A stretch of DNA of 64,000 nucleotides from Streptomyces sp. NBC_01451 (GTDB lineage: Bacteria > Actinomycetota > Actinomycetes > Streptomycetales > Streptomycetaceae), in the NCBI RefSeq assembly GCF_036227485.1, contig NZ_CP109479.1, positions 9,300,001 through 9,364,000 of the forward strand, read 5' to 3'. The translations under genes were made by a program, and so were the position numbers. The notes under the pieces are model-generated. The model had not been told where the DNA came from. It ran no database searches and saw nothing but the letters and a program-made list of their open reading frames with translations. Numbering within the stretch: the first letter of the stretch is position 1; every line of letters begins with the position of its first letter. This document shows, piece after piece, positions 41,533-51,843 of this stretch.

Positions 41533-41721
41533 GGCGGAACTCCTTCTCCGAGATATAGCTAAATGAATCGTCTTAGTGTAGGGAGATTACCAGGTGAGGG
41601 GTTGGTTGATCTCTGCTTCGCGGCTGCTGGTCCGGTGCCCGGGTCGCCCTTTGGTGTATGGATGATTCATCTGGCCATAAGACTTGCCTGCAAGGTCAAC
41701 GGGCCCGTTGGAGCGACCTAG

Positions 41722-41911
41722 ATGAACGAGAATCCGGCCCCGGTGATCCTCACCGAGCTCACCGACGACCGAGTCATACTGATCACCCTGAACCGGCCGG
41801 AGCGGCACAACTGGCCACGTCGAAGCGCGCCCACGACTACCGCGAAGGCGTACTGACTTCATCGGGCGCCGGCAGCCGGAGTTCGCGGGGCTGGGCGAGA
41901 ACGTGCCGGAA
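41722..41911 (+). pseudogene. Enoyl-CoA hydratase remnant
   Basis: Starts ATG at 41722 with NPAPVILTELTDDRVILITL then NRPERHNW, the unmistakable N-terminus of an enoyl-CoA hydratase/isomerase (crotonase). It then jumps to KRAHDYREGVL and, in another frame, FIGRRQPEFAGLGEN, which matches the C-terminal end of the same family. The whole catalytic middle is missing. Confidence 0.75.
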
Positions 41912-41924
41912 TCGGCGGATGCCC

Positions 41925-42290
41925 CGTCATCACCCGCGCCGAACTCCCGCTGCACCGCCGTACCGTCGCCGTCACCGCCTACGCCGAGGAAGGCGCCGAG
42001 GAGCTCTCGGTCGAGGCGGAGCTGCGCGACGAGCGACCCTGGGCCAAGCAGTCGGAAGCAGGTGTCCAACGGATGGTGCGCGTGGTGCGCGTCCGCCTTC
42101 GCGGACATGCGAAGCTTTCCGGACGCCGAGAGCCCGCCCTTCACAGCGGCCCCTCGCGGGCGAGCCCGGGGGAGTGTCCCTGGTAGGCGTGCGGCAGGCG
42201 TACTCACGACGGCATACGAGTCGTTCGGGGGACGGCCAGGGCCCTGGTGGCGCGCGCGATCGCTGGCGGCGGCGCTGACGGACGGCGGTG
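41925..42290 (+). pseudogene. Degenerate DUF2889-like gene
   Basis: Pieces in several frames: LPLHRRTVAVTAYAEEGAEE with LSVEAELRDERPWA, then ADMRSFPDAESPPF, then GVSLVGVRQAYSRR and TTAYESFGG. The order and wording resemble DUF2889 proteins (…HRRTV, A.A.MRSFPHAECP, GLVG.SVARGYTRR, LFGG), which often lie beside hydratase and dehydrogenase genes. Multiple frameshifts exclude a functional product. The family call is from memory and less certain than the hydratase beside it. Confidence 0.45.
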
Positions 42291-42500
42291 CTGGTCGGCG
42301 GTGACGGTATGCGGGGCGGGACGCCTGGCCGCCAGCTCAGTTGGTCGGCCGTCGGTCAGGGAGCTGCGGATGTCGGCAGCCAGGGGCCTCGTCCAGGTCG
42401 CACAGGGGCGCGCCGGTGGTGAGGTCTTCGTCGTGGTCGCCCAGCAGTGCGCGGCAGACCGGGGGACCCCGGAAGTCTCCGCCGCCCGGGAGCGTGAGTC

Positions 42501-43265
42501 TCACACTTCGACCACCTCGACTCCCGCCTCGCGCAGTCGATCGCAGGTCTTCTCCTCCCCGGGGGCGTTGGTCACCACGATGTCGAGCTCCTCCGGACCG
42601 CACACCCGGGCCATTCCGGTGCCGGGGAACTTGCCCGCGTCCGCGACCAGTACCACCTGGGCGCTGGCCGCGATCATCGCCCGCTTGACGGGCACCTCGA
42701 CGGCGGTGGTGTCCAGCACCTGACCGTCGGGGCGAATTCCGCTGGTGCCGAGGAACAGTCGGTCGGCGTGGACCTGCCGCAGGTTGTCCTCGGTGAGGAA
42801 TCCGACCAGCGAACGGTAGTCGCGCCGCACCACGCCGCCCAGCAGGATCAACTGGACGTCCTTGTCGTCCTGAAGCTCCTCGTATACGGCCAGGTTGCTG
42901 GTGATCACGGTCAGGGATCGGCCGTGCAGGTGGCGGGCCACGCGATGAGCGGTGGTGCCAATGTCGAGCAGCACGGACTCGCCGTCCCTGACGAGGTTTG
43001 CGCACCAGGCGGCCAGCGCGTCCTTCGCCTCGACCCGTTCGCCTGCCACGTCGGCGAACGGATCGTCCTCGCCCACGACGGGGGCGGCGCCTCCGTAGAC
43101 CCTCTTGAGCAGTCCCTCGTCCTCAAGTTGCGCCAGGTCGCGCCTGATGGTGGCCTCACTCGCCCCGACCTTCTCGGCCAGGGCGACCACCGACGTGGGC
43201 CCGTCCGTGCGCAGGACGCGCAGGATCAGCTGATGTCTTCGGTCAGGGAGCATGCGGCAGACCAT
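42501..43265 (-). CDS. DeoR-family transcriptional regulator
   Basis: DeoR/GlpR-type sugar regulator of 254 residues. The HTH is DRRHQLILRVLRTDGPTSVV, ALAEKVGASEATIRRDLAQL, EDEGLLKRVYGGA, and the C-terminal sensor domain shows VLLDIGTTAHRVARHL, LTVITSNLAVYEEL, LILLGGVVRRDYRSLVG, ADRLFLGTSGI and KRAMIAAS. Such proteins bind phosphorylated sugars and usually repress. ATG at 43265 has GGAGAG upstream; ATG at 43253 is an alternative. It is divergent from the sugar-type importer at 43614, which is its likely target. Confidence 0.92.
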   Translation of the reverse strand: MVCRMLPDRRHQLILRVLRTDGPTSVVALAEKVGASEATIRRDLAQLEDEGLLKRVYGGAAPVVGEDDPFADVAGERVEAKDALAAWCANLVRDGESVLLDIGTTAHRVARHLHGRSLTVITSNLAVYEELQDDKDVQLILLGGVVRRDYRSLVGFLTEDNLRQVHADRLFLGTSGIRPDGQVLDTTAVEVPVKRAMIAASAQVVLVADAGKFPGTGMARVCGPEELDIVVTNAPGEEKTCDRLREAGVEVVEV

Positions 43266-43613
43266 ACTCGCGAACTCTCCAAACTCAAGCAAAGTCGAGC
43301 ATGAATGTCTCGATACTCGCTTGACCCTTGTCAAACTCGCGCACCGGGTGCACTCTCTTGCGTAATTCAGAGCCCAGGTCCGGACCCCACTCCGGTCGAC
43401 CGAGGCGGACGAGCGGCGTACTCCGCCGTCGCGGACGCGTCGGCACCGTCTGAGAGGACCGGGTCGCACAACCCCGGGTGGCTGACGGGTTCCCACCTAC
43501 GCCGATGCTCTTCAGCCACCCGGCCTCCTGCCGCGCCCCTCCGCGGCCCACGCCTCACAGGTCCTGTCGGACATGCCGGACACGCCGAACCCACTCAAAT
43601 CCAGGAGAAGAAC
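43266..43613. promoter_or_regulatory. Divergent promoter region between DeoR regulator and sugar importer
   Basis: A 348-bp spacer. Next to the DeoR start lie candidate operators: TCGAG - 9 bp - CTCGA (about 43292-43310) and TTGAC - CCTT - GTCAA (43321-43334). ACTCGC occurs three times (43266, 43314, 43335). A further short palindrome, GCACCGGGTGC, is at 43341-43351. The right half carries no visible gene. Confidence 0.45.
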
Positions 43614-44891
43614 GTGGACCTTTCCCGCAGACGATTCCTCCAGGCCGCCGCACTGACGGCCGCCGCTGCCGGTGCCACCGCGGCGTGCGGCGGCGGTTCC
43701 GGATCGAGCGGCAGCAAGGACAGCAAGAACCTGGCCCTCTGGTACTGGTCGGGCGGCCTGAGCGACAAGGTCGTCGCGGATGCCAAGACGCACTTCTCCG
43801 ACATCAGCCTCAAGACCTCAGTGGTCGGCGGAGACTTCAAGACCAAGCTGCTCACCGGCCTGAGGGCCGCCCAGTCCGCCCCGGACATCACCGGCGTCAA
43901 GGGCGAGGACATCGCGTCCTTCCTGCCGAACGCCGACCGATTCATCGACCTGCGGACCGTCGGCGCCGACAAGCTGGTTCCGCAGTACCTGTCGTGGAAG
44001 CTGAAGCAGGCCACCACGCAGGACGGCAAGCTCATCGGCTTCCCGATCGACATCGGCCCGTGTGCCACCTTCTACCGCGAGGACCTCTTCGCGAAGGCGG
44101 GGCTGCCCACCGACCCGGCCAAGGTCTCCGCCGAACTGTCCACCTGGGACGACTACTTCAAGGCCGGCGTCGAACTCCACAAGGCGATCCCGAAGACGTA
44201 CCTGATCAACAACATCGGCTCGGTGTTCTCGATGATGGTCGGCCAGGGAACCCGGCGGTTCATCGACGAGGACAACAAGTTCATCGGCGACCAGGACCAC
44301 ATCCGCACCGCCTGGACCACCGCCGTGAAGCCCTACACCCTCGGTATCGACGCCAAGATCAACGACAACACCTGGAACGCGGCGATCAGCAACGGCGCCC
44401 TGGGCACCGAGATAGGAGCCGCCTGGCACGCGCTGGACATCAGCAACGCGGCCCCGGGCACCAAGGGCAACTGGCGGGTGGCGAGCCTGCCGGGAGGGCC
44501 GTCCAACCTCGGCGGGTCCTTCCTGGCGATTCCCGCGACCAGCGGGAACCCCGAAGAGGCCTTCAAGATCATCAGCTGGATCCTCAGCCCGGAGAACCAG
44601 GCCCGCGGCTTCACCGACGCGGCCCTGTTCCCGACCGCCCCTGCCGCCTACAAGCTGCCTGCGCTGACCGGAGGCGACGCCTTCTTCGGCGGCCAGAAGA
44701 CCATCGAGATCTTCGGCCCGGCGGCCGAGAAGATCCCCACGGCCTACGAGGCGCCGGCCGACGCGGCGGTCTCCGCCCCCTTCTTCAGCGAGCTGACCAG
44801 CATCGAGGCCAAGGGCAAGGACCCCGTCGAGGCCTGGAAGGACGCGGTGAGCCAGGCCAAGCAGATCGCCGAGCGTCAGGGAGTGAAGTGA
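43614..44891 (+). CDS. ABC transporter sugar-binding lipoprotein
   Basis: Extracytoplasmic solute-binding protein, family 1 (CUT1 type), 425 residues. The signal peptide begins with a twin-arginine motif, LSRRRFLQAAAL, and ends in a lipobox-like ATAAC, so it may be Tat-exported and lipidated. Typical features are the substrate-domain stretch AQSAPDITGVKGEDIASFLP, IGFPIDIGPCATFYREDLFA, KAGLPTDPAKV and the SWILSPENQARGFTDAALFP region. The substrate is probably a sugar or oligosaccharide. GTG at 43614 has AGGAG 7 bp before it. The gene heads a three-gene operon without an ATPase. Confidence 0.92.
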   Translation: MDLSRRRFLQAAALTAAAAGATAACGGGSGSSGSKDSKNLALWYWSGGLSDKVVADAKTHFSDISLKTSVVGGDFKTKLLTGLRAAQSAPDITGVKGEDIASFLPNADRFIDLRTVGADKLVPQYLSWKLKQATTQDGKLIGFPIDIGPCATFYREDLFAKAGLPTDPAKVSAELSTWDDYFKAGVELHKAIPKTYLINNIGSVFSMMVGQGTRRFIDEDNKFIGDQDHIRTAWTTAVKPYTLGIDAKINDNTWNAAISNGALGTEIGAAWHALDISNAAPGTKGNWRVASLPGGPSNLGGSFLAIPATSGNPEEAFKIISWILSPENQARGFTDAALFPTAPAAYKLPALTGGDAFFGGQKTIEIFGPAAEKIPTAYEAPADAAVSAPFFSELTSIEAKGKDPVEAWKDAVSQAKQIAERQGVK

Positions 44892-44892
44892 C

Positions 44893-45951
44893 ATGTCGTC
44901 AACCCCGGTAGCCGGCCCGGCGCCCACCGGACCGACCTCCGGATCCGACACCGGCCTCGCCGGCCGACCGGCTCCGGACCGCCCGCGCGGCGGTCCGGGC
45001 CGGCCCGGCCGAAGGATCCGCCCGGTGTCGGCCGGGACCCGGCCCGGGCCGCGGCGACGGGTCGCCAGGCACTGGCCGCAGTACCTGGCCATCTCGCCGT
45101 ACTACCTGATCTTCTCGGTCTTCATGCTCTTCCCGGTGCTCTACACCGTGTACCTGGCGTTCCAGAAGTGGGACGGCATAGGGGACATGCACTTCGTCGG
45201 GTTCCAGCAGTTCCGCTTCCTGTGGGACGACCCGATCTTCTGGCTGTCCGTGCGCAACACCCTGGTCATCTGGGTGCTGTCCACCGTGCCCATGCTCTGC
45301 CTCGCGCTGGTCCTCGCGGTGCTGGTGAACTCCACGAAGCGCTTCACGGCCTTCTACCGGGTCGCCCTGTTCATCCCCAGCATCACGTCGCTGGTGGCCA
45401 TCGCGATCTTCTTCGGCGCGATCTTCAGCAACAACTTCGGCCTGATCAACGCCATCCTGAGGTCGCTGCACGTGTCGGCCGTGCCCTGGATGAGCAACGA
45501 GTGGACGATCAAGCTGGTCATCGCGGCGCTGATGACCTGGCAGTGGACCGGTTACAACGCGATCATCTATCTGGCCGGCCTCCAGGCGATCCCCTCGGAG
45601 GTCTACGAGGCCGCCCGGATGGACGGCGCGGGCCCGGCCCGGATCTTCTTCTCCATCACGATCCCGCTGCTGCGGCCCATCATCCTGTTCACCGTGGTGG
45701 TGTCCACCGTCACCGGTCTGCAGAGCTTCACCGAACCCCAGGTGCTGTTCGGCAGCGAGGCGGCCACCAACCCCAACTCCGGTGGCCCGGGCCAGGCCGG
45801 TCTGACCACCTTGCTGTACTTCTACCACCAGGCCTTCGACAACAACGACTTCGGCTACGGCGCCGCCATCGTCTGGGCCTTCTTCCTGCTGATCCTGCTC
45901 ATCGTCCTCGTCAACTGGCGTCTGGTGCAGCGTAAGGAGCGACGGCCGTGA
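44893..45951 (+). CDS. ABC transporter permease (MalF-like)
   Basis: Integral membrane permease of the sugar CUT1 type, 352 residues, with six predicted helices after an unusually long, Pro/Gly/Arg-rich N-terminal region of ~60 residues. The cytoplasmic EAA loop is EVYEAARMDGAGPARIFFSI followed by TIPLLRP, which docks to the ATPase. It starts 1 bp after the binding-protein stop and ends overlapping the second permease (GTGA). It would form a heterodimer with the next gene product. Confidence 0.93.
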   Translation: MSSTPVAGPAPTGPTSGSDTGLAGRPAPDRPRGGPGRPGRRIRPVSAGTRPGPRRRVARHWPQYLAISPYYLIFSVFMLFPVLYTVYLAFQKWDGIGDMHFVGFQQFRFLWDDPIFWLSVRNTLVIWVLSTVPMLCLALVLAVLVNSTKRFTAFYRVALFIPSITSLVAIAIFFGAIFSNNFGLINAILRSLHVSAVPWMSNEWTIKLVIAALMTWQWTGYNAIIYLAGLQAIPSEVYEAARMDGAGPARIFFSITIPLLRPIILFTVVVSTVTGLQSFTEPQVLFGSEAATNPNSGGPGQAGLTTLLYFYHQAFDNNDFGYGAAIVWAFFLLILLIVLVNWRLVQRKERRP

Positions 45952-46781
45952 ACGGCATGAACCGCAAGCGCGTCCGTGGACTGAGCGTCCATGTGGTCCT
46001 GATGCTCGGTGTGGTCATCTCGGTGTTCCCGTTCTACTGGATCGTCGTCATGGCGACGAACACCTCGCAGGACATCTACAGCTACCCGCCGAAGCTGTGG
46101 TTCGGCGGCAACCTGCTGACCAACATCCAGCACCTGTTCGACAGGATGGATTTCTTCGGGTCGCTGTTCAACACGGTGATCGTCGCGGTCTGTACGACGG
46201 CGCTGGTGCTGTTCTTCGACTCGCTGGCCGCGTTCGCCTTCGCCAAGTACGACTTCCCCGGCAAGAAGTTCTTCTTCGGTGTGCTGCTGTCGATGTACCT
46301 CCTGCCGACCCAGCTGGCGATCATCCCGCAGTACGAGATCATGGTGCAGCTGGGCTGGCTGGGCACCCTCAAGGCGCTCGTCGTGCCGGCCGCCGCCAAC
46401 GCCTTCGGCATCTTCTGGATGCGCCAGTACACCACCACCAGCGTCCCCGACGAATTGCTCGACGCCGCCCGCATCGAGGGCGCCGGGTTCTTCCGCCTGT
46501 ACTGGCACGTGGTGCTGCCGTGCGTCCGCCCGGCCCTGGCGTTCCTCGGCATCTACACCTTCATCGCCGCCTGGAACGACTACATCCTGCCGTTGGTGAT
46601 GCTGGTCAACCCGGACAGGCTCACCCTCCAGGTGGCGCTGGCCCAGTTGTACGCCGGCCACTCCACCGACTACAGCATGGTGATGGCCGGAGTGCTGCTG
46701 TCGGTCATCCCGCTGGTGCTGGTGTTCACCTTCTTCGCCCGCGGTTTCATCGCCGACGCCACCAAGGGGGCCCTGCGCTGA
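45948..46781 (+). CDS. ABC transporter permease (MalG-like)
   Basis: Second permease of the importer, 277 residues, six helices. The N-terminal segment VVLMLGVVISVFPFYWIVVM is typical, and the EAA loop is ELLDAARIEGAGFFRLYWHV then VLPCVRPAL. GTG at 45948 overlaps the MalF-like stop. No ABC ATPase is encoded here; in Streptomyces many CUT1 importers share the housekeeping ATPase MsiK, which is the likely energiser. Confidence 0.93.
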   Translation: MNGMNRKRVRGLSVHVVLMLGVVISVFPFYWIVVMATNTSQDIYSYPPKLWFGGNLLTNIQHLFDRMDFFGSLFNTVIVAVCTTALVLFFDSLAAFAFAKYDFPGKKFFFGVLLSMYLLPTQLAIIPQYEIMVQLGWLGTLKALVVPAAANAFGIFWMRQYTTTSVPDELLDAARIEGAGFFRLYWHVVLPCVRPALAFLGIYTFIAAWNDYILPLVMLVNPDRLTLQVALAQLYAGHSTDYSMVMAGVLLSVIPLVLVFTFFARGFIADATKGALR

Positions 46782-47498
46782 CGGCGGCCGGCGAGCCCGG
46801 CGGCCGGTGATCAGGCTCGCGGCCCGCGCGGCAGCCCCAGCACCCTCTCCGCGTGCATGTTCCGCCGCACCTGCGAGTGCACGCGCTGCCGGCCCGCCCC
46901 TGTTCCGGTCTGACGGGCCCCACGGCGCGGCGGATCCGGTCCACATGCGCGCCCCGCGTCCTCGACCGGCCCGCGCCGTCCTGTGGCAGCGCGCCTCTGG
47001 ACGTCTTCGGAGGCAGGCACGTCCGCCACCGCTCAACAGGTGGCGGCCACCGCGCGCTGAACTCGATACGGCGCACGATGACCGGACCCGTCGGGCTACA
47101 GCAGAGTGAGTATCCGGTGCGACCGGTTCCGTGTGCCGTTCGGTGCCGCGGAGGCTCGCCCGGGCCGGACGACGGCGCATTCCCGGCGGGCCCGGGCCGG
47201 TAGGAGCGGCACCTGTCCGGGGGCTGTCCGACGGGACGCGAGTGAGCTGTGCCAAACCCCCTCGCGTGCCCCGTGTTCGTCCATGTATTCCGCTCGGGAC
47301 GGGTCTTTTCGGGGCGGCCGAGATCCCCGTGCCAGGCTTTGGTTGTCCGACGGAACTGAGTTAATCTTCACCGGATTTTCTCATCCGGCCGTTCATTGAA
47401 CGGTGGTTTCGCGGTCGGTGAGAGGGCCTTTCACAGGCCCGGGCGCGGGTTCCGAGTCCTCGGCGTGAGGGCTCTTGGGGAGCGGAACGAGGGTGCGC
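46782..47498. other. 717-bp region without intact gene
   Basis: No intact gene is visible. On the minus strand near 46811-46880 the translation reads QRVHSQVRRNMHAERVLGLP followed by RG, which faintly resembles the closing residues of an acyl-CoA dehydrogenase (…RNIxAERxLGLPR); it is short and could be chance. The right end contains the promoter and leader of the hybrid kinase, but no confident -35/-10 was seen. Confidence 0.4.
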
Positions 47499-50400
47499 AT
47501 GAGCAGCAAGATGATCGAGGCCGTCGACCGGGCCCCGGGCGAGCAGGAACTGCGTCAGCTCCTGGCCGGACTGACGGCGGTACGGGACGGTGACTTCGGC
47601 ACCCGGCTGCCGTCCGACGGGGAAGGCCTCCTCGGCGACATCGCCACGGTTTTCAACGGCATGGTGGACCAGCTGTCCGTGTTCACCTCTGAAGTGACGC
47701 GGGTGGCACGCGAGGTGGGCACCGAGGGCACGCTCGGCGGCCAGGCCGAGGTGCCGGGAGTGTCGGGCACCTGGGCCGATCTCACCGACTCGGTCAACGC
47801 CATGGCGGGCAATCTGACCACTCAGGTGCGCGACATCGCGCAGGTGGCCACCGCGGTCGCCAGGGGCGACCTGTCGCAGAAGATCGACGTTCCCGCGCGT
47901 GGCGAGATCCTGCAGCTGAAGGAGACCGTCAACACGATGGTCGACCAGCTCTCCGCGTTCGCCGACGAGGTCACCCGCGTGGCCCGCGAGGTCGGCAGCG
48001 AAGGCCGGCTCGGCGGCCAGGCCCAGGTGCCCGGCGTCGGCGGTGTCTGGCGCGATCTGACCGACTCGGTCAACTTCATGGCGGGCAACCTCACTTCCCA
48101 GGTCCGCAATGTCGCCCAGGTGACCACGGCGGTCGCTCAGGGGGATCTCTCGCAGAAGATCACTGTGGATGCGCGTGGTGAGATTCTGGAGTTGAAGAAC
48201 ACCATCAACACGATGGTGGATCAGTTGTCCGGTTTCGCGGACGAGGTCACCCGTGTCGCGCGCGAGGTCGGCACCGAGGGACGGCTCGGCGGCCAGGCCG
48301 ACGTCAAGGGTGTGAAGGGCACCTGGCGCGACCTCACGGACTCCGTGAACTTCATGGGTGGCAATCTCACCGCGCAGGTCCGCAATGTCGCCCAGGTGGC
48401 CACGGCGGTCGCTCAGGGGGATCTCTCGCAGAAGATCACTGTGGATGCGCGTGGTGAGATTCTGGAGTTGAAGAACACCATCAACACGATGGTGGATCAG
48501 TTGTCCGGTTTCGCGGACGAGGTCACGCGCGTCGCGCGCGAGGTCGGCACCGAGGGCAATCTCGGTGGACAGGCCATCGTCCGCGGCGCGTCGGGGACCT
48601 GGAAGGACCTGACGGACAACGTCAACGTGATGGCGTCGAACCTGACCGGCCAGGTCCGCTCGATCGCCCAGGTCGCCACGGCCGTTGCGCGCGGCGACCT
48701 GTCGCAGAAGATCACGGTCGAGGCCAAGGGCGAGGTCGCGGCCCTGGCGGACGTCATCAACACGATGGTCGACACGCTCTCCGCGTTCGCCGCCGAGGTC
48801 ACCCGTGTCGCCCGCGAGGTCGGTACCGAGGGACGCCTCGGCGGCCAGGCTCACGTGCCGAACGTCGCGGGCACGTGGAAGGACCTCACCGACAACGTCA
48901 ACTCGATGGCCAACAACCTCACCGGCCAGGTCCGCAACATCGCCCTGGTGACGACGGCCGTGGCCAACGGCGACCTGTCGAAGAAGATCGACGTCGACGC
49001 CCGTGGCGAGATCCTTGAGCTGAAGACCACCATCAACACGATGGTCGACCAGCTGTCGTCGTTCGCCGCCGAGGTCACCCGTGTCGCCCGCGAGGTCGGC
49101 AGCGAAGGCAGGCTCGGCGGCCAGGCGGAGGTCGAGGGTGTCGAGGGCACCTGGAAGCGGCTGACGGAGAACGTCAACGAGCTGGCCGGGAACCTCACCC
49201 GACAGGTCCGGGCGATCGCCGAAGTGACCAGTGCCGTCGCCGAGGGCGACCTGACCCGCTCGATCACCGTGGAGGCGTCGGGCGAGGTCGCCGACCTGAA
49301 GGACAACATCAACTCCATGGTGGAGTCCCTGCGGGAGACCACGCGGGCCAACCAGGAGCAGGACTGGCTGAAGACCAACCTCGCCCGGATCTCCGGCCTG
49401 ATGCAGGGCCACCGCGACCTGCCCGTCGTCGCCGAGCTCATCATGGACGAGCTCGCGCCGCTGGTCTCCGCGCAGTACGGCGCCTTCTACCTCGCCGAGG
49501 ACACCGCACGTGGACCCGAGCTGCGGCTGGTGGGCTCGTACGGCTATCCCGACGACACCGACCGTCCCGAGCGCATCCCCGTCGGGCGCTCGCTGGTGGG
49601 GCAGGCCGCGCGCAACCGCCGCCCCATCAGCGTGGAGGAGCTGCCACCGGGCTACGTCACGATCTCCTCGGGTCTCGGGCAGGCCGTGCCGAGCGCCCTC
49701 GTGGTGCTGCCCATCGTGGTCGAGGACCAGGTCCTCGGTGTCATCGAGCTGGGCTCCGTCACCGCCTTCACCCAGATCCACCAGGATTTCCTCGCCCAGC
49801 TGATGCCGACCATCGGTGTCAACCTCAACACCATCGTGGCCAACGCCCGTACCGACGAACTGCTGGGGGAGTCCCAGCGACTCACCGGTCAACTCCAGGC
49901 ACGGTCGGAGGAGTTGCAGGTGCAGCAGGACGAACTCCAGCGCTCCAATGCCGAACTGGAGGAGAAGGCATCCCTGCTGGCCTCGCAGAACAGCGACATC
50001 GAGGCCAAGAACCTGGAGATCGAGCAGGCGCGGCAGGAGCTTGAGACGCGCGCGCAGCAACTGGCCCTGGCGTCGAAGTACAAGTCGGAGTTCCTGGCGA
50101 ACATGAGCCACGAACTGCGTACCCCGCTCAACAGCCTGCTGATCCTGGCCCAGTTGCTGGCGCAGAACCCCTCGCGCAACCTCACGCCCAAGCAGGTCGA
50201 GTACGCGGGCATCATCCATTCGGCGGGTTCGGACCTGCTGCAGCTGATCAACGACATCCTCGACCTGTCCAAGGTCGAGGCGGGCAAGATGGACGTTTCT
50301 CCCGAGCGTGTACCTCTGCGCAAGCTGCTGGAGTACGTCGAGGCGACGTTCCGGCCGATGACGACGCAGAAGAGTCTGGACTTCACGGTGGCCACCGCCC

Positions 50401-51767
50401 CGGGCACACCCGCGGACCTGCTCACCGACGACTCCCGGCTGCGCCAGATCCTGCGCAACCTCCTGTCGAACGCGGTGAAGTTCACCGAAGAGGGCGGCGT
50501 CGCCCTGCGTATCGAACCCGCCGGGGACCGGGAGGTGCCCACGGGCGTTCTCCGCGGTGGTCCCGTCGTGGCCTTCCGGGTGAAGGACACCGGTATCGGC
50601 ATCCCCCAGCAGCAGCTGGAGACGATCTTCGGGGCCTTCCAGCAGGCGGACGGCACCACCAGCCGCAAGTACGGCGGCACCGGTCTCGGCCTGTCGATCA
50701 CCCGGGAGATCGCCCATCTGCTGGGCGGCGCCGTCACGGTGGACAGCACGCCCGGTCAGGGCAGTACCTTCACCCTCTACCTCCCCGTGGCACGAGCCGA
50801 CTTCGAGGAGGTGCTCGACGGCGGCGGCCAGCCGACGGAGCACCCGCGGGCCACCGGCCGGGAGCTCCCGCCTACGTCCCGCCCGGACGCGGCTCCCCCC
50901 GCCGCACCCGAACAGCGCCGACGCCGTCTGCTCGTCGTGGAGGACCGTCCGCGCGGACTGCTGACCCTCGTCGCCGAACGGGCGGTCGCGGACCTCGCGC
51001 CCGACGACGACCAGCTCGGGGCGATCGACATCATCACGGCGATCGGGGCGCAGGAGGCGGCGAGCATACTGGCCGCCGAGCCCTGCCACTGCGTGGTCCT
51101 GGAACTGGGCATGCCCGACGACGAGGGCGCGCGTCTGCTGGAGGCCATGGAGGGTGACTCGGCGCTGGCCAGCGTGCCCATTCTGGTGCACACCGGTCAT
51201 CGTGTGGACCTGGCGCACGAGCAGACGTTGCGTTCCCGTGCGGACGGCCGCCCGCTGGACTTTCTCTCCAGCCTGGACGAGCTGCGCGAACGGATCACCC
51301 TGCACCTGTCCGCAGAGGAGCCGGGGGACGTGCTGTCCCTGGTCCGCGGCGAGGAGTCCCAGCGCCCGGCCGCACAGGTCGTCGACGGCGCGTTCCTCGG
51401 CCGTACGGTGCTCGTGGTCGACGACGACGCGCGCAACCTCTTCGCGCTGAGCGGCATGCTGGAGCTCCACGGTTTCCACGTTCTGCACGCCGACAACGGC
51501 CGCAAGGGCATCGAGATGCTGCTCGCCCATCCGGACATCTCGGTGGTCCTGATGGATGTGATGATGCCGGAGATGGACGGTTACAGCGCCACCGCGGAGA
51601 TCCGGTCGATGCCCCAGTACGCCGATCTGCCCATCATCGCCGTCACCGCGAAGGCCATGCCCGGCGACCAGGAGAAGAGCCTCGCGTCGGGCGCGAACGA
51701 CTACGTCACCAAGCCGGTCGACACCAACGACCTCATCGGCCGCGTCCGACGCTGGCTGTCCGTATGA
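47499..51767 (+). CDS. Multi-HAMP hybrid sensor histidine kinase/response regulator
   Basis: Large cytoplasmic hybrid kinase, 1422 residues, without membrane segments. Residues ~65-616 are six tandem 92-residue HAMP-like units (each starting [10 protein letters not shown]). A GAF domain follows (~625-780: [26 protein letters not shown]), then a coiled coil (~785-860), HisKA with the phospho-His871 in [17 protein letters not shown], and HATPase (~965-1095: [35 protein letters not shown]). Two receiver domains end the protein: the first (~1141-1270) is degenerate, with Glu1202 at the phosphorylation position; the second (~1303-1420) is intact, with Asp1353 in [11 protein letters not shown]. It probably signals by relay to its own receiver and on to the phosphatase gene that follows. 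Confidence 0.94.
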   Translation: MSSKMIEAVDRAPGEQELRQLLAGLTAVRDGDFGTRLPSDGEGLLGDIATVFNGMVDQLSVFTSEVTRVAREVGTEGTLGGQAEVPGVSGTWADLTDSVNAMAGNLTTQVRDIAQVATAVARGDLSQKIDVPARGEILQLKETVNTMVDQLSAFADEVTRVAREVGSEGRLGGQAQVPGVGGVWRDLTDSVNFMAGNLTSQVRNVAQVTTAVAQGDLSQKITVDARGEILELKNTINTMVDQLSGFADEVTRVAREVGTEGRLGGQADVKGVKGTWRDLTDSVNFMGGNLTAQVRNVAQVATAVAQGDLSQKITVDARGEILELKNTINTMVDQLSGFADEVTRVAREVGTEGNLGGQAIVRGASGTWKDLTDNVNVMASNLTGQVRSIAQVATAVARGDLSQKITVEAKGEVAALADVINTMVDTLSAFAAEVTRVAREVGTEGRLGGQAHVPNVAGTWKDLTDNVNSMANNLTGQVRNIALVTTAVANGDLSKKIDVDARGEILELKTTINTMVDQLSSFAAEVTRVAREVGSEGRLGGQAEVEGVEGTWKRLTENVNELAGNLTRQVRAIAEVTSAVAEGDLTRSITVEASGEVADLKDNINSMVESLRETTRANQEQDWLKTNLARISGLMQGHRDLPVVAELIMDELAPLVSAQYGAFYLAEDTARGPELRLVGSYGYPDDTDRPERIPVGRSLVGQAARNRRPISVEELPPGYVTISSGLGQAVPSALVVLPIVVEDQVLGVIELGSVTAFTQIHQDFLAQLMPTIGVNLNTIVANARTDELLGESQRLTGQLQARSEELQVQQDELQRSNAELEEKASLLASQNSDIEAKNLEIEQARQELETRAQQLALASKYKSEFLANMSHELRTPLNSLLILAQLLAQNPSRNLTPKQVEYAGIIHSAGSDLLQLINDILDLSKVEAGKMDVSPERVPLRKLLEYVEATFRPMTTQKSLDFTVATAPGTPADLLTDDSRLRQILRNLLSNAVKFTEEGGVALRIEPAGDREVPTGVLRGGPVVAFRVKDTGIGIPQQQLETIFGAFQQADGTTSRKYGGTGLGLSITREIAHLLGGAVTVDSTPGQGSTFTLYLPVARADFEEVLDGGGQPTEHPRATGRELPPTSRPDAAPPAAPEQRRRRLLVVEDRPRGLLTLVAERAVADLAPDDDQLGAIDIITAIGAQEAASILAAEPCHCVVLELGMPDDEGARLLEAMEGDSALASVPILVHTGHRVDLAHEQTLRSRADGRPLDFLSSLDELRERITLHLSAEEPGDVLSLVRGEESQRPAAQVVDGAFLGRTVLVVDDDARNLFALSGMLELHGFHVLHADNGRKGIEMLLAHPDISVVLMDVMMPEMDGYSATAEIRSMPQYADLPIIAVTAKAMPGDQEKSLASGANDYVTKPVDTNDLIGRVRRWLSV
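47691..49346 (+). repeat. Six 276-bp in-frame repeats encoding HAMP-like units
   Basis: Units begin at 47691, 47967, 48243, 48519, 48795 and 49071, exactly 276 bp apart. Each encodes [10 protein letters not shown](T/S)EG.LGGQ, (L)T(D/E).VN, and a GDL(S/T) block. Most units have diverged at synonymous positions, but 48124-48250 and 48400-48526 are identical for 127 bp, indicating recent gene conversion or duplication. Confidence 0.93.
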
Positions 51768-51843
51768 CGGGGAGCCACACCGCCGTGCGTACCAGCAGAC
51801 CGCGTGGTGTCCCCGGACACCCGAGCCGAGGAACAGGTCAACC

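Noticed and set aside
37530..42290. Insertion sequence or transposon as the cause of the gene decay
   Set aside because: No transposase fragments, terminal inverted repeats or target duplications were seen among the remnants; the damage looks like deletions and frameshifts.
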